A stretch of 64,000 bases of DNA from Amycolatopsis bartoniae (GCF_014191255.1 NZ_JACHWH010000001.1:806001-870000); one strand, 5' to 3'; counted from the stretch's first letter, positions 22,935-31,891 are shown. The notes: generated by a model from the sequence alone, not told the origin. Numbers and translations are program-made.

Positions 22935-25556
22935 ATGCCGGGCACAGGCGGCACGCCGGACGCATCAGATCCGGCGGAGGCCGACTCCGCCCGCCCGCCC
23001 TCCGCGGAGGCGCGCGGCGACGAGCGGCGCTTCCGCGTCTACACCCTCGCCGTCCTGACTTCCGGCATCGTGACGGCGACCCTGGTGTCGCTGCTGTGGC
23101 AGCCGTTCCACGGTCGCGCCGAGCTGTGGTGGATCGGCCCGGTGCTGGCGCTGTCGTTCCTGCTCGCCGAGCAGCTGGGCATCAACGTCGACGTCCGCAG
23201 CGGCATCTCGTGGACCATCTCCTTCACCGAGATCCCGCTGGTCATCGGCTTCTTCGTGGCGCCGTTCGAGGTCGTGCTGGCCGCGCACCTGGTCGCCGGC
23301 ATCAGCACACTGCTGGTCCGGCGGGTGTCGGGCCGTGTCCTCTACAACGCGGGCGCGTTCCTGCTGGAGATCACCAGCGCGTTCGCCGTCGCCGGGCTCG
23401 TCCAGCACGCCGCGGGCACCACGGAGATGACGTGGCCCGCCGCGCTCGCCGGCACGCTGACCGCCCCGCTGGCCAGCACCCTGCTGGCGCTCGCGGCCGT
23501 GCGCGTGCTGCGCCGCCGGATGCGGATCGGCACCGCGCTGCGGCTGACCGGGCGGATCCTCGTCGTCGGGTTCGTCAACGCCTCCGTCGGCCTGAGCGGG
23601 TACCTCGTCATCGTCGGCACCAGCAACGCCTGGCCGCTCGTCGTCGCCGTGTTCCTCGGGCTTTCCGCGCTGTACTGGGCCTACTCGGACCTGCTGCGCG
23701 AGCAGCGGGACATGGAAGCGCTTTCCGACGTCAGCCTCATGGTCGCCCGGTCCGGGCAGCAGGCCGCCGCGCGGCCCGCGAGCCGGATCGACGACCTGAC
23801 CGGCGGGGTGAACGCGAACGACTGGTCCACCATCGCGGAACGGATCAAGGACCAGCTCTCGGCCGCGAGGGTCGTGCTGCGCCTGCGCCTCGAACCGACC
23901 GCCGCCATGACCACCGTCGTGGCGGGGGAGCCGCTGCCCGGCGCGGGCCAGGTGGGGGAGGACGCGCTGGTCCGCCTGCCCGGCTCGCACGTGCGGCACT
24001 TCCGCAGCACCGAGGCGAACGCCGACGTCGCGGACGCGCTGCTCGACCGCGGTGCGCAGGAGGCGCTGGTGGTGCCGCTGCGCAGCGCCAACCAGCTGCT
24101 CGGCGTCGTCGAGGCGCACGACCGGCTGTCGCGCTGGCGCGGGTTCGGCAAGTACGACGTGCAGCTGCTCGGCACGATGGCCAGCCACCTCGCGACCGCG
24201 CTCGACAACCGGCGCCTGCTGGCGACCCTGCGCCACGACGCGTACCACGATCCGCTCACCGGCCTGCTCAACCGGCCGGGTTTCCGCCAGGTGGCGAGGG
24301 AACCGTTGCGGGAGCGGCAGGACGCCGCCGTGCTGCGCGTGGACCTCGACGTGTTCTCCACCGTCAGCGACGCGCTCGGCTACACGTGGGCCGACCGGAT
24401 GGTGATCGCCGCCGGCCGCCGCCTCCGCGACGCGCTCGGCCAGGACGTCCCGCTGGCCCGGCTGGAAGGCGCGTCGTTCGCGGCGCTGCTCACGGGTTAT
24501 CCCAGCAACCGCATCCACGAGGTGGCGGAGCGGTTGCGCGCCCAGCTGTCCGCGCCGTACCCGGTGGACCGTCTCACGGTCGAGGCGAACGCCATGGTGG
24601 GCTACGCGACCCAGGGCGGCGAGGAAGCGGACAGCGCCGATATCGACGCCCTCCTGCAGCGTGCGGACGTCGCCGTGCGGGCCACGCGTGGCGGCGAGGA
24701 GGTCCGGGCCTACGTGCCCAGCATGGGCCAGATCTTCCTGCGCCGCTTCCAGATGGTCACCCAGTTCCGGCAGGCGCTGGAAGAGGGCCAGCTGAGCGTG
24801 CACTACCAGCCGAAGATCTCGCTGCCGAGCAAGCAGGTGCTGGGCGTCGAGGCGCTCGTGCGGTGGGTGCACCCGGAGTTCGGGAAGCTCGACCCCGACG
24901 AGTTCGTGCCCGCCGTCGAGGCCGCGGGGCTGATCGGTGTGCTGACCGGGTTCGTGCTGGAGGAGTCGCTCAAGCGGGTGCGCAAGTGGATGGACGAGGG
25001 GCTGCGGATCTCGGTGGCCGTGAACCTGTCCGTGCGCAACCTGGCGGACGAGGACTTCCCGGCGAAGGTCGTGGAGTCCCTGCGCCGCTTCGACGTGCCG
25101 TCCGAGCTGCTGACGTTCGAGCTGACCGAGTCCGGTGTGATGGCCGATCCGCAGAAGGCGCTGCCGATCCTGCAGGAGCTGCACGCGCTGGGCATCGTGC
25201 TGGCGGTGGACGACTTCGGCACGGGCTACTCGTCGCTCGCGTACCTGCGGCGCCTGCCGGTGGACGAGGTCAAGATCGACAAGAGCTTCGTCCTTGGCAT
25301 GGGCACGGATCTCGGGGATCTCGCGGTGGTGCGGTCGATCGTCGAGCTGGGGCACTCGCTGGGCCTGACAGTGGTCGCCGAGGGTGTCGAGGAGGACATC
25401 GCGAGGGACCAGCTGGAGGCGATGGGCTGCGATGTGGCGCAGGGCTACCTGATCTCGCGCCCGCTCGCGGAGGACCGGCTGGAGGCGTGGTTGCAGGCGC
25501 GTACGGCCAGGTCAGCGGGTCGGCACCGGGAGACCGTCCTGACGCTGCTGACTTAA
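22935..25556 (+). CDS. Membrane GGDEF/EAL cyclic-di-GMP signalling protein, probable phosphodiesterase
   Basis: This is an 873-residue protein with AAGGAGG four bases before the ATG. Residues about 33-255 hold six to eight membrane segments, followed by a linker and a GAF-like region (about 300-430). A GGDEF-fold domain follows (YHDPLTGLLNRPGF at about 436), in which the catalytic GG[DE]EF is replaced by EGASF, so diguanylate cyclase activity is unlikely. The EAL domain (about 620-855) has EALVRW, NLSVRN, ELTES, DDFGTGYSSL, KIDKSF and EGVE, the full set of metal and catalytic residues. It should hydrolyse c-di-GMP, with the GGDEF part perhaps sensing GTP. It stands alone, with tRNA genes downstream. 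Confidence 0.92.
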   Translation: MPGTGGTPDASDPAEADSARPPSAEARGDERRFRVYTLAVLTSGIVTATLVSLLWQPFHGRAELWWIGPVLALSFLLAEQLGINVDVRSGISWTISFTEIPLVIGFFVAPFEVVLAAHLVAGISTLLVRRVSGRVLYNAGAFLLEITSAFAVAGLVQHAAGTTEMTWPAALAGTLTAPLASTLLALAAVRVLRRRMRIGTALRLTGRILVVGFVNASVGLSGYLVIVGTSNAWPLVVAVFLGLSALYWAYSDLLREQRDMEALSDVSLMVARSGQQAAARPASRIDDLTGGVNANDWSTIAERIKDQLSAARVVLRLRLEPTAAMTTVVAGEPLPGAGQVGEDALVRLPGSHVRHFRSTEANADVADALLDRGAQEALVVPLRSANQLLGVVEAHDRLSRWRGFGKYDVQLLGTMASHLATALDNRRLLATLRHDAYHDPLTGLLNRPGFRQVAREPLRERQDAAVLRVDLDVFSTVSDALGYTWADRMVIAAGRRLRDALGQDVPLARLEGASFAALLTGYPSNRIHEVAERLRAQLSAPYPVDRLTVEANAMVGYATQGGEEADSADIDALLQRADVAVRATRGGEEVRAYVPSMGQIFLRRFQMVTQFRQALEEGQLSVHYQPKISLPSKQVLGVEALVRWVHPEFGKLDPDEFVPAVEAAGLIGVLTGFVLEESLKRVRKWMDEGLRISVAVNLSVRNLADEDFPAKVVESLRRFDVPSELLTFELTESGVMADPQKALPILQELHALGIVLAVDDFGTGYSSLAYLRRLPVDEVKIDKSFVLGMGTDLGDLAVVRSIVELGHSLGLTVVAEGVEEDIARDQLEAMGCDVAQGYLISRPLAEDRLEAWLQARTARSAGRHRETVLTLLT

Positions 25557-25629
25557 GGGACCCCCGTGCACGGGCTGGTCGGCTCGTTGTGTAATCTCTT
25601 CGAGGCTTCAACGTTGAGGCGTTGATCCC

Positions 25630-25702
25630 GCCCCTTTAGCTCAGTCGGCAGAGCGTCTCCATGGTAAGGAGAAGGTCTACGGTTCGATTCCGTAAAGGGG
25701 CT
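25630..25702 (+). tRNA. tRNA-Thr (anticodon GGT)
   Basis: A cloverleaf can be drawn by hand. The acceptor is GCCCCTT/AAGGGGC, the D stem GCTC/GAGC, and the anticodon stem TCTCC/GGAGA with loop ATGGTAA giving GGT. The T arm is TACGG/CCGTA with TTCGATT, and the discriminator is T. CCA is not encoded. Confidence 0.95.
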
Positions 25703-25761
25703 CGCGAGTGGGTGTAGTCTGTCCAGAGCAAGCGTGGACCTGACTCGCTTCGCAGTGTCCT

Positions 25762-25812
25762 CTGGGGGCCTGGCCCCCAGACCCCCGCCGGGGGCGAGCC
25801 CCCCGGACCCCC
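25762..25812. repeat. G/C-run intergenic hairpin block
   Basis: CTGGGGGC-CTG-GCCCCCAG (25762-25780) is followed by alternating runs of five or six C and G (CCCCC/GGGGG at 25782-25794, then more C runs to 25812). The block lies between two tRNA genes. It looks like a REP-like intergenic element, but no second copy occurs in the window, so the class is a guess. Confidence 0.4.
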
Positions 25813-25851
25813 ACTGGCGGTGGTGGGTTTGCGGGGCCGGGGCGCGAACAG

Positions 25852-25924
25852 GGCGGTGTAGCTCAGTTGGCAGAGCAAGCGGCTCATAATCGCTGTGTCG
25901 CCGGTTCAAGTCCGGCCACCGCTA
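25852..25924 (+). tRNA. tRNA-Met (anticodon CAT)
   Basis: The acceptor GGCGGTG pairs with CACCGCT (one G-T pair). The D stem is GCTC/GAGC. The anticodon stem AGCGG/TCGCT has loop CTCATAA (CAT). The T arm is GCCGG/CCGGC with TTCAAGT, and the discriminator is A. The paired first base and the position before rpmG fit the elongator tRNA. Confidence 0.93.
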
Positions 25925-25958
25925 CCGGGATTCGAGTTTTGTAGAGAAAGGCGTAGCC

Positions 25959-26123
25959 GTGGCTGCCACCGACGTGCGACCGAAGATCACCCTGGCGTGC
26001 GAGGAGTGCAAGCACCGCAACTACATCACCAAGAAGAACCGGCGCAACGACCCGGACCGCTTGGAGATGAAGAAGTTCTGCCCGAACTGCGGTACGCACC
26101 GGGTGCACAAGGAAACCCGCTAA
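25959..26123 (+). CDS. rpmG: 50S ribosomal protein L33
   Basis: This is a 54-residue protein from GTG 25959, with AGAAAGG 8 bases upstream. It begins [22 protein letters not shown] and ends THRVHKETR. The four cysteines (C14, C17, C41, C44) form two CxxC pairs, so this is the zinc-ribbon (C+) form of L33. Its place after tRNA-Thr and tRNA-Met is the conserved actinobacterial arrangement. A strong terminator follows. Confidence 0.97.
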   Translation: MAATDVRPKITLACEECKHRNYITKKNRRNDPDRLEMKKFCPNCGTHRVHKETR

Positions 26124-26134
26124 GACCAGACCAA

Positions 26135-26176
26135 CAGGACCGCCTCCGGACACACACGGAGGCGGTCCTGTTTTTT
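26135..26176 (+). terminator. Intrinsic terminator of the tRNA-rpmG unit
   Basis: A perfect 14-bp stem (26135-26148 with 26157-26170), an 8-base loop and six T residues (26171-26176). It starts 11 bases after the rpmG stop. Confidence 0.95.
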
Positions 26177-26356
26177 GTGGCACCACCCACACAACGGTCA
26201 CCCGGTGACGAAGGCCGCCCGGAACACGCCCAGGCCGACCACGGCTCACGCGCGAAGGCGCGGGTTCAAAGATCAAAAGATGCCTCGCCGGCGGGCAGGC
26301 TCCAGGATGAGCCAGGGGATGCCGTCCACCTCACCTCATGCAGGTGGTCGAGTCGT

Positions 26357-26495
26357 GTGGTCATCCCGTCGCCTGCGGTTTGTGCATATCACTTTGAGGA
26401 CCAGCCGCAAGGTTGGCATGTCAAGCTCCGGCGAGCACGGATGTTGCGGCTGCTCCTCAAAGTGATCGTCCGGTGTCAGGCGACGGGATGACCAC
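26357..26495. repeat. 139-bp imperfect inverted repeat in noncoding DNA
   Basis: The 389-base gap between rpmG and the ROK gene has no credible coding frame. It contains an outer perfect 19-bp repeat (26357-26375 with 26477-26495), an unpaired 12/10-base section, an inner 13-bp perfect match (26388-26400 with 26454-26466) and, after one mismatch, a 9-bp match (26402-26410 with 26444-26452). The loop is 33 bases. No flanking target duplication is evident. It could be a small mobile-element relic (MITE-like), a structured RNA or a double-ended barrier. The rest of the gap (26177-26356) shows nothing I can name. Confidence 0.75.
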
Positions 26496-26512
26496 CCAAC
26501 TCTGGGGTTTGT

Positions 26513-27676
26513 TCAACCCGTTCCCCGCCGTGCGAAGACCACGTCCCGTGCTGTCCGCAACGCCGTTGCTATCGCTCCCGTCAGCGCCGCCTCCTCGCCC
26601 AGTTCCCCGGGCACGATCACCGGTCTCAACGGTGTCGCGTGGGTCAACGCGCGGGTCAGGGGCTCGGCCAGCAGGTCCGTGTTCTTCCCGATCCCGCCGC
26701 CCAGTACGACCAGTGCCGGGTCGATCACCGCCGCCACCGAGGCCACCATGAAGGCCAGGCGGGTCGCCTCCTCATCCACCGCCGCCAGCGCACGCCGGTC
26801 GCCCTCGCGGGCCAGGCGGAAGACATCCTTCGCGGTTTCGACGTCCAGGCCACGGGACGCCGCCATCTCCACCACCGAGTGGCCCGCCGCGGACGACTCC
26901 AGCATTCCTTCCCGCGGGGGCGAGTCGGGCGGCGGCCAGCCGTACGGGAGGTAACCCACCTCTCCCGCCGCCCCGTGGGCGCCGCGGAACAGGGCGCCGT
27001 CGACCACGATGCCCATGCCGATACCGGTGCCGACGGTCACGCACACGAACACGTCCACACCCCGCGCGGCGCCCGCCTCGTACTCGCCGACCGCCGTCAG
27101 GTTCGCGTCGTTCTCCACCACCACGTCCGGGCCCAGCGCCGACGACAGCTCGTTCAGCAGCCCCTTGCGCTCCCAGCCCGGCAGGTTCGGCGCCCGCCGC
27201 ACCGTGCCTTCCCGCGGGTCCGGCACACCCGGGGTGCTGACGACCTTCGACACGACGTCCGCCATCCGCAGGCCCGCCCGCGCGACCGCGTCCTCCGCCG
27301 TCGCCCGCACGGACTGCAGCAGGGCACCCGCCGAGCGCGCCCGGTTCGGCGCGTCCAGCCTGGCCACGACCGTGCCGCTCAGGTCCGCCACCGCGACCCG
27401 GATCAACCCGCGCCCGATGTCGATGCCCAGCACGTGCCCGGCCGCCGGGTTGACCTCGTACACCACCGCCGACCGGCCAGGACCCGAGATCGTGCGGCCC
27501 GCCGTGCGCACCAGCCCGTGCTGTTCGAGGTCGAGCAGCGCCTGGCCGACCGTCGGCTTGGACAAGCCCGTGTCGGCCGCGATCTGCGGCCTCGTCGCGG
27601 GCCCGCTGTCCCGCAACCGCTCCAGCACGGCGCGCTGGTTCAGCTCGCGCATGCCCGCGGGAGTGCCGACCGTCAC
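26513..27676 (-). CDS. ROK-family transcriptional repressor
   Basis: This is a 387-residue protein. The N-terminal winged helix (about 10-65, with PQIAADTGLSKPTVGQALLDLEQHGLV) is joined to a ROK sugar-kinase-like domain. That domain has LGIDIGRGLIRVAVAD, VENDANLTAVGEYEAG, VTVGTGIGMGIV and GAAGEVGYLPYG. The cysteine cluster (CxCGxxGC) that binds zinc in many ROK proteins is absent. The GTG start at 27676 is divergent from the permease gene of the sugar island. A perfect palindrome lies between them, which is the likely operator for this protein. Predicted role: inducer-sensing repressor of the permease-glycosidase-kinase operon, responding to an amino sugar or other released sugar. Confidence 0.9.
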   Translation of the reverse strand: MTVGTPAGMRELNQRAVLERLRDSGPATRPQIAADTGLSKPTVGQALLDLEQHGLVRTAGRTISGPGRSAVVYEVNPAAGHVLGIDIGRGLIRVAVADLSGTVVARLDAPNRARSAGALLQSVRATAEDAVARAGLRMADVVSKVVSTPGVPDPREGTVRRAPNLPGWERKGLLNELSSALGPDVVVENDANLTAVGEYEAGAARGVDVFVCVTVGTGIGMGIVVDGALFRGAHGAAGEVGYLPYGWPPPDSPPREGMLESSAAGHSVVEMAASRGLDVETAKDVFRLAREGDRRALAAVDEEATRLAFMVASVAAVIDPALVVLGGGIGKNTDLLAEPLTRALTHATPLRPVIVPGELGEEAALTGAIATALRTARDVVFARRGTG

Positions 27677-27749
27677 CGCTCCATCCCCCTGCCTTCGAAC
27701 CGAGTAATCGCCAGTTTACGGAGAAGCCCTTCCCTCCACGTCAGGCTTC

Positions 27750-27770
27750 TGTTAAGAAACCTTCTTAACA
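27750..27770 (+). promoter_or_regulatory. Palindromic operator of the ROK-controlled operon
   Basis: TGTTAAGAA-N3-TTCTTAACA is a perfect 9-bp inverted repeat. It ends 21 bases before the permease ATG, in the divergent gap between the ROK repressor and the operon. Its A/T richness stands out in this GC-rich region. Confidence 0.75.
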
Positions 27771-27791
27771 AATCCGGGACGGAGGCGCGCC

Positions 27792-29189
27792 ATGAGCTCT
27801 CCCACAAGATCCGAGACGACCGGCCTGCAACGGCAGATCGGCCCCCTGCAGGCGACCGCGATCAACATGACCCAGATGTGCGGCATCGGGCCGTTCGTCA
27901 CCATCCCCGCGATGGTGGCGACGATGGGCGGCCCGCAGGCGATGTTCGGCTGGGTCATTGGCGCGATCATCGCGCTGGCCGACGGGCTGATCTGGGCCGA
28001 GCTGGGCGCCGCCATGCCCGGCGCCGGCGGCACCTACATCTACCTGCGGGAGGCGTTCCAGTACCGCACCGGGCGGCTCATGCCGTTCCTGTTCGCGTGG
28101 AGCGCCGTGCTGTTCATCCCGCTGATCATGTCCACCGGCGCGATCGGCATGGTCAGCTACCTCGGCTACCTCGTGCCGGGACTGGTCGACGCCGACGGCG
28201 GCACCACCGTGCTGGGCCACGTCGTGGGCATCGCGATCGTGGCGGTCGTCGTCTTCGCACTGTGGCGGCGGATCGGCGAGATCGGCAAGCTCACGACCGT
28301 CCTGTTCGGCGTGATGCTGTTCTCCGTCTTCGCCGTGATCATCGCCGCGTTCACGCACTTCGACGGCGGCCAGGCGTTCGGGTTCACGCCCGGCGCGTTC
28401 GGCTCCGGCGGCGCGTTCTGGACCGGCCTCGGCGCCGGTCTCGTCATCGCGATCTACGACTACCTCGGCTACAACACCACGGCCTACCTCGGCGCCGAGC
28501 TGCGCGACCCGGGCCGGACGCTGCCGCGCTCGGTGATCTACTCCGTGCTCGGCATCATGGCCCTGTACTTCCTGCTGCAGGTCGGCGTGCTCGGCGCGGT
28601 GCCGTGGCAGGAGGTGCAGAACTCGTCGTCCATCGCGTCGCTCGTGCTGGAGCGGACGTGGGGCGGGGTGGCCGCGAAGATCATCTCGGTCGCGATCGTG
28701 ATCACCGCCTTCGGTTCGGTGTTCGCCGGGCTGCTCGGCGGCTCGCGCGTGCCGTACGAGGCCGCACGCGACAAGCTGTTCCTGCCGTGGTTCGCGAAGC
28801 TGCACCCACGGTTGAACTTCCCGACCGTCGGGCTGCTGGCGATGGGCGTGATCACCGCGATCGGCTCGCTGTTCACGCTCACCGACGTGATCAACATGGC
28901 GCTGGCCGTGCTGGTGATCGTGCAGTCGGTCGCGCAGGTCGCGGCGATCGTGGTCCTGCGGCGGCGCCAGCCGAACCTCCGGCGCCCGTACCGCCAGTGG
29001 CTCTACCCGGTGCCGACGGTCCTCGCGCTCGTCGGCTGGGGCTACATCTTCTACTCCGCCAGCCCGCTGTCGAAGTGGCTGACGCTGGCGTGGGTGGTCG
29101 TGGGCGTCGTCGCGTACCTGATCTGGGCGAAGGTCGAGCGGACCTGGCCCTTCGGGGAGAAGGAGATCCGGGAGGCGTACGCAGCATGA
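27792..29189 (+). CDS. APC-superfamily permease
   Basis: This is a 465-residue protein with about twelve hydrophobic segments. It has the amino acid-polyamine-organocation opening, in which the first helix contains MCGIGPFVTIP, then GWVIGAIIALADGLIWAELGAAMPGAGGTYIYL and YLGYNTTAYLGAELRDPGR. GGAGG lies 8 bases before the ATG. Proteins of this family carry amino acids, amines and related cations. Here the gene is the first of an operon with a secreted GH2 enzyme and a ROK kinase (ATGA overlap with the next gene). The substrate may thus be a liberated amino sugar, but that is only contextual. Repressor site upstream. Confidence 0.9.
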   Translation: MSSPTRSETTGLQRQIGPLQATAINMTQMCGIGPFVTIPAMVATMGGPQAMFGWVIGAIIALADGLIWAELGAAMPGAGGTYIYLREAFQYRTGRLMPFLFAWSAVLFIPLIMSTGAIGMVSYLGYLVPGLVDADGGTTVLGHVVGIAIVAVVVFALWRRIGEIGKLTTVLFGVMLFSVFAVIIAAFTHFDGGQAFGFTPGAFGSGGAFWTGLGAGLVIAIYDYLGYNTTAYLGAELRDPGRTLPRSVIYSVLGIMALYFLLQVGVLGAVPWQEVQNSSSIASLVLERTWGGVAAKIISVAIVITAFGSVFAGLLGGSRVPYEAARDKLFLPWFAKLHPRLNFPTVGLLAMGVITAIGSLFTLTDVINMALAVLVIVQSVAQVAAIVVLRRRQPNLRRPYRQWLYPVPTVLALVGWGYIFYSASPLSKWLTLAWVVVGVVAYLIWAKVERTWPFGEKEIREAYAA

Positions 29190-31891
29190 AACTCGCACTG
29201 GGAGCCGTGGTACTGGCCGCGACCGCACTGCTCACCCCGACCGCCGCGGCGCAACCGCACGACACCGGGCTGATCACCGTCGGCAAGCAGGGCTGGCAGG
29301 TGCAGAGCAGCGCTGTCGCGACCGACCCGGCCGAGCAGATCTCCAACCCCGCCTACCGCACGACGAACTGGCTGCCGGTCAGGCCCGACGACGCCGGCGC
29401 GCCCGGCACCGAGATCAACGCGCTACTGCAGAACGGCGCGTGCCCGGACGTCTTCTACTCCGACAACATGCGCAAGTGCTTCGGGTACGTCGACAAGCTC
29501 GGCCCGGTCACCGTGCCGCGCTTCGCCGTGCCGTGGTGGTTCCGCACCGACTTCACGCTGGCCACCAAGCCCGGGCAGGACGTGAAGCTGACCATCCCGG
29601 GTGTCGTGGGCGAGGCCGACGTCTGGGTCGACGGGCAGCAGGTCGCGACGCGTGACGAGGTCAGCGGCGCCTTCGCCGCGCACACCTTCGACGTCACTCC
29701 GTTCGTGCGCCAGGGCAAGAACTCGCTGGCGGTCAAGGTGTACCCGAACGACCCGACGAAGATGTACACCCTCGACCAAGTCGACTGGAACCAGTTCCCG
29801 CCGGACAACAACACCGGCATCCAGTACCCGGTCCAGCTGCAGATCTCCGACGCGCTCACCGGCTCCAACGCACACGTCCTGCAGCAGAACGCGGCCGACC
29901 TGTCCAGCTCGAAGCTGACCGCGAAGCTCGACCTCACCAACAACGCGAGCCGCGCCCAGACCGGCGACGTCACCGCCACGATCACCCCACCGGACGGCGG
30001 GAAACCGGTGGTCGTGCGGCAGACCGTGACCGTGCCCGCGAACACCACGAAGACCGTGACGTTCGCCCCGGTGACGATCAACCACCCGAAGGTCTGGTGG
30101 CCGTATTCGATGGGTGACCAGCCGCTGTACACGCTGAGCACCGCGGTTTCGCAGGACGGCAAGGTGTCCACCACCTCCAGCGACACCTTCGGCATCCGCA
30201 CCGTCACCACACGGCTCGTCGGCGGCTCGCCGCAGCTGCCCGACGGCGCGCGCATCTTCGCCGTCAACGGCAAGGAGTTCGTGTTCCGCGGCGGCGGGTA
30301 CGCGCCGGACCTGTTCCTGCGCTACTCGAAGACCGACGTGGCCCACCAGGTCCAGCTGATCAAGAACCTGGGCCTGTCCGGCGTCCGCCTCGAAGGCCAC
30401 GACATGCCGCAGGACTTCTACGACCAGATGGACCGCGCGGGCCTGCTCGTGCTGGGCGGGTTCCTGTGCTGCGACGCGTGGCAGCCCGACAGCGAGGCCA
30501 ACCTGACCGAGCGCGACTTCCGGATCATGCACGACTCGGCTCGCAGCATCGGCGAGATGGAGCGCAACCACCCGAGCGTGATCACCTACGGCTGGAGCGA
30601 CAACGAGCCGCTGCCGCGCCAGGAGCGGGAATCGCTCGCCGGGTTCGCCGAGGCGGACTTCCAGGTGCCGATCATCGCGTCGGCCGAGTACAAGAGCACG
30701 CCGACGCTCGGCCCGGCGGGGGAGAAGGAAGGCCCGTACGACTGGGTTCCGCCGACGTACTGGTACGACACCACGCACTACGACCCGGACGACCCGAGCC
30801 GCAGCAACGCGGGCGGCTCGTGGGGCTTCGCGAGCGAGCAGAGCGCCGGCGACACCGTGCCCACGCTCGACTCGATCAAGCGGTTCCTCTCCCCGGAGGA
30901 GCAGGCGAAGCTCTGGCAGGACCCGGCGTACAACCAGTACCACGCGAACTTCGAGCCCGGGCACGGCGGCTACGCCTTCGGCACGCTGTACACGTTCGAC
31001 ACCGCGCTGAAGGCCCGCTACGGCAGTTGGTCCGATTTGGACAGTTACGTGCAGCTGGCCCAGGTGCAGAACTACGAGAACACCCGCTCGCAGTTCGAGG
31101 CCTTCCTGGACCACTCGACGGACAAGGCCAACCCCTCGACGGGCGTCGTGTACTGGCAGCTCAACAAGGGCTGGCCGACGCTGCTGTGGTCGCTCTACAA
31201 CTACGACGGCGACCAGCCCGGCTCGTACTACGGCGCGCAGAAGGCGAACAAGCCGCTGCACGCGCTGCTGGGCTACGACGACAACCAGGTCACGGTGGAC
31301 AACCTCGGCGGGGCGAAGCAGGACGGCGTGAGCGTCGAAGCCAAGGTGTACGACCTGAGCGGCAAGCTCCTCGACGACCAGAAGGCCGGCGGGATCGCGC
31401 TGAACAGCCAGCAGGTCCGCAACGACGTGCTGCGTCCGAAGCTGCCCACCAGCGGGGTCTCCTTCGTCGAGCTGCTCCTGTCGCAGCACGGCAAGGTCGT
31501 CGACCGCAACGTCTACTGGCGCTCGGCGAAGCCCGACGTCGTGGACTGGCCCGCCACCCTGGGCAACCCGCAGGCGACGATGAAGCAGTACGCGGACTTC
31601 TCGGCGCTGCAGTCGTTGCCGCCGTCGTCGGTGCGTGCGGTCGCGAGCACGCCGCGGCCGGGCGTCACCCAGGTCACCGTCACCAACACGTCGGACAAGG
31701 TCGCGTTCTTCCTGCGTGCCGACGTCCGGCAGGCGGACGGGTCGCAGGTCGCGTCGGCGACGTGGGACGACAACGACATCACGTTGTGGCCCGGGGAGTC
31801 GCAGACACTCACCGCCACCTACGACCCGGTGGCCGCACCGCACGTGAGCCTCGACGGGTTCAACACGGCGGCGATCACGGTGATCGGGTGA
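29186..31891 (+). CDS. Secreted glycoside hydrolase family 2, exo-beta-D-glucosaminidase-like
   Basis: This is a 901-residue protein starting at ATG 29186, which overlaps the permease stop. The signal peptide MKLALGAVVLAATALLTPTA ends near AAA-QP. A sugar-binding jelly-roll domain (about 40-215, PWWFRTDF, VWVDG), an Ig-like domain, and the TIM barrel follow. In the barrel, SVITYGWSDNEP places the acid/base at Asp472 and FASEQSAG places the nucleophile at Glu551. Two C-terminal beta domains follow. The catalytic surroundings (SD and SEQSAG in place of the common NE) resemble CsxA of Amycolatopsis orientalis, which releases glucosamine from chitosan ends. Activity on another beta-glycoside or beta-mannoside cannot be excluded. 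Confidence 0.88.
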   Translation: MKLALGAVVLAATALLTPTAAAQPHDTGLITVGKQGWQVQSSAVATDPAEQISNPAYRTTNWLPVRPDDAGAPGTEINALLQNGACPDVFYSDNMRKCFGYVDKLGPVTVPRFAVPWWFRTDFTLATKPGQDVKLTIPGVVGEADVWVDGQQVATRDEVSGAFAAHTFDVTPFVRQGKNSLAVKVYPNDPTKMYTLDQVDWNQFPPDNNTGIQYPVQLQISDALTGSNAHVLQQNAADLSSSKLTAKLDLTNNASRAQTGDVTATITPPDGGKPVVVRQTVTVPANTTKTVTFAPVTINHPKVWWPYSMGDQPLYTLSTAVSQDGKVSTTSSDTFGIRTVTTRLVGGSPQLPDGARIFAVNGKEFVFRGGGYAPDLFLRYSKTDVAHQVQLIKNLGLSGVRLEGHDMPQDFYDQMDRAGLLVLGGFLCCDAWQPDSEANLTERDFRIMHDSARSIGEMERNHPSVITYGWSDNEPLPRQERESLAGFAEADFQVPIIASAEYKSTPTLGPAGEKEGPYDWVPPTYWYDTTHYDPDDPSRSNAGGSWGFASEQSAGDTVPTLDSIKRFLSPEEQAKLWQDPAYNQYHANFEPGHGGYAFGTLYTFDTALKARYGSWSDLDSYVQLAQVQNYENTRSQFEAFLDHSTDKANPSTGVVYWQLNKGWPTLLWSLYNYDGDQPGSYYGAQKANKPLHALLGYDDNQVTVDNLGGAKQDGVSVEAKVYDLSGKLLDDQKAGGIALNSQQVRNDVLRPKLPTSGVSFVELLLSQHGKVVDRNVYWRSAKPDVVDWPATLGNPQATMKQYADFSALQSLPPSSVRAVASTPRPGVTQVTVTNTSDKVAFFLRADVRQADGSQVASATWDDNDITLWPGESQTLTATYDPVAAPHVSLDGFNTAAITVIG

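Noticed and set aside
25564-25574. Short palindrome CCCGTGCACGGG after the GGDEF/EAL gene as a terminator.
   Set aside because: It has no loop and no T tract, so it cannot form a stable terminator hairpin.
26639-29185. The open frame that runs upstream of the GH2 gene for 849 codons, through the ROK and permease genes.
   Set aside because: The GH2 protein has a clear signal peptide starting at 29186. The upstream part is an out-of-frame and antisense shadow of other genes.
29186-31891. Assignment of the GH2 enzyme as beta-galactosidase or beta-mannosidase.
   Set aside because: The acid/base region reads GWSDNEP and the nucleophile region SEQSAG, closer to CsxA-type exo-beta-glucosaminidases. 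Some doubt remains and is stated in the entry.
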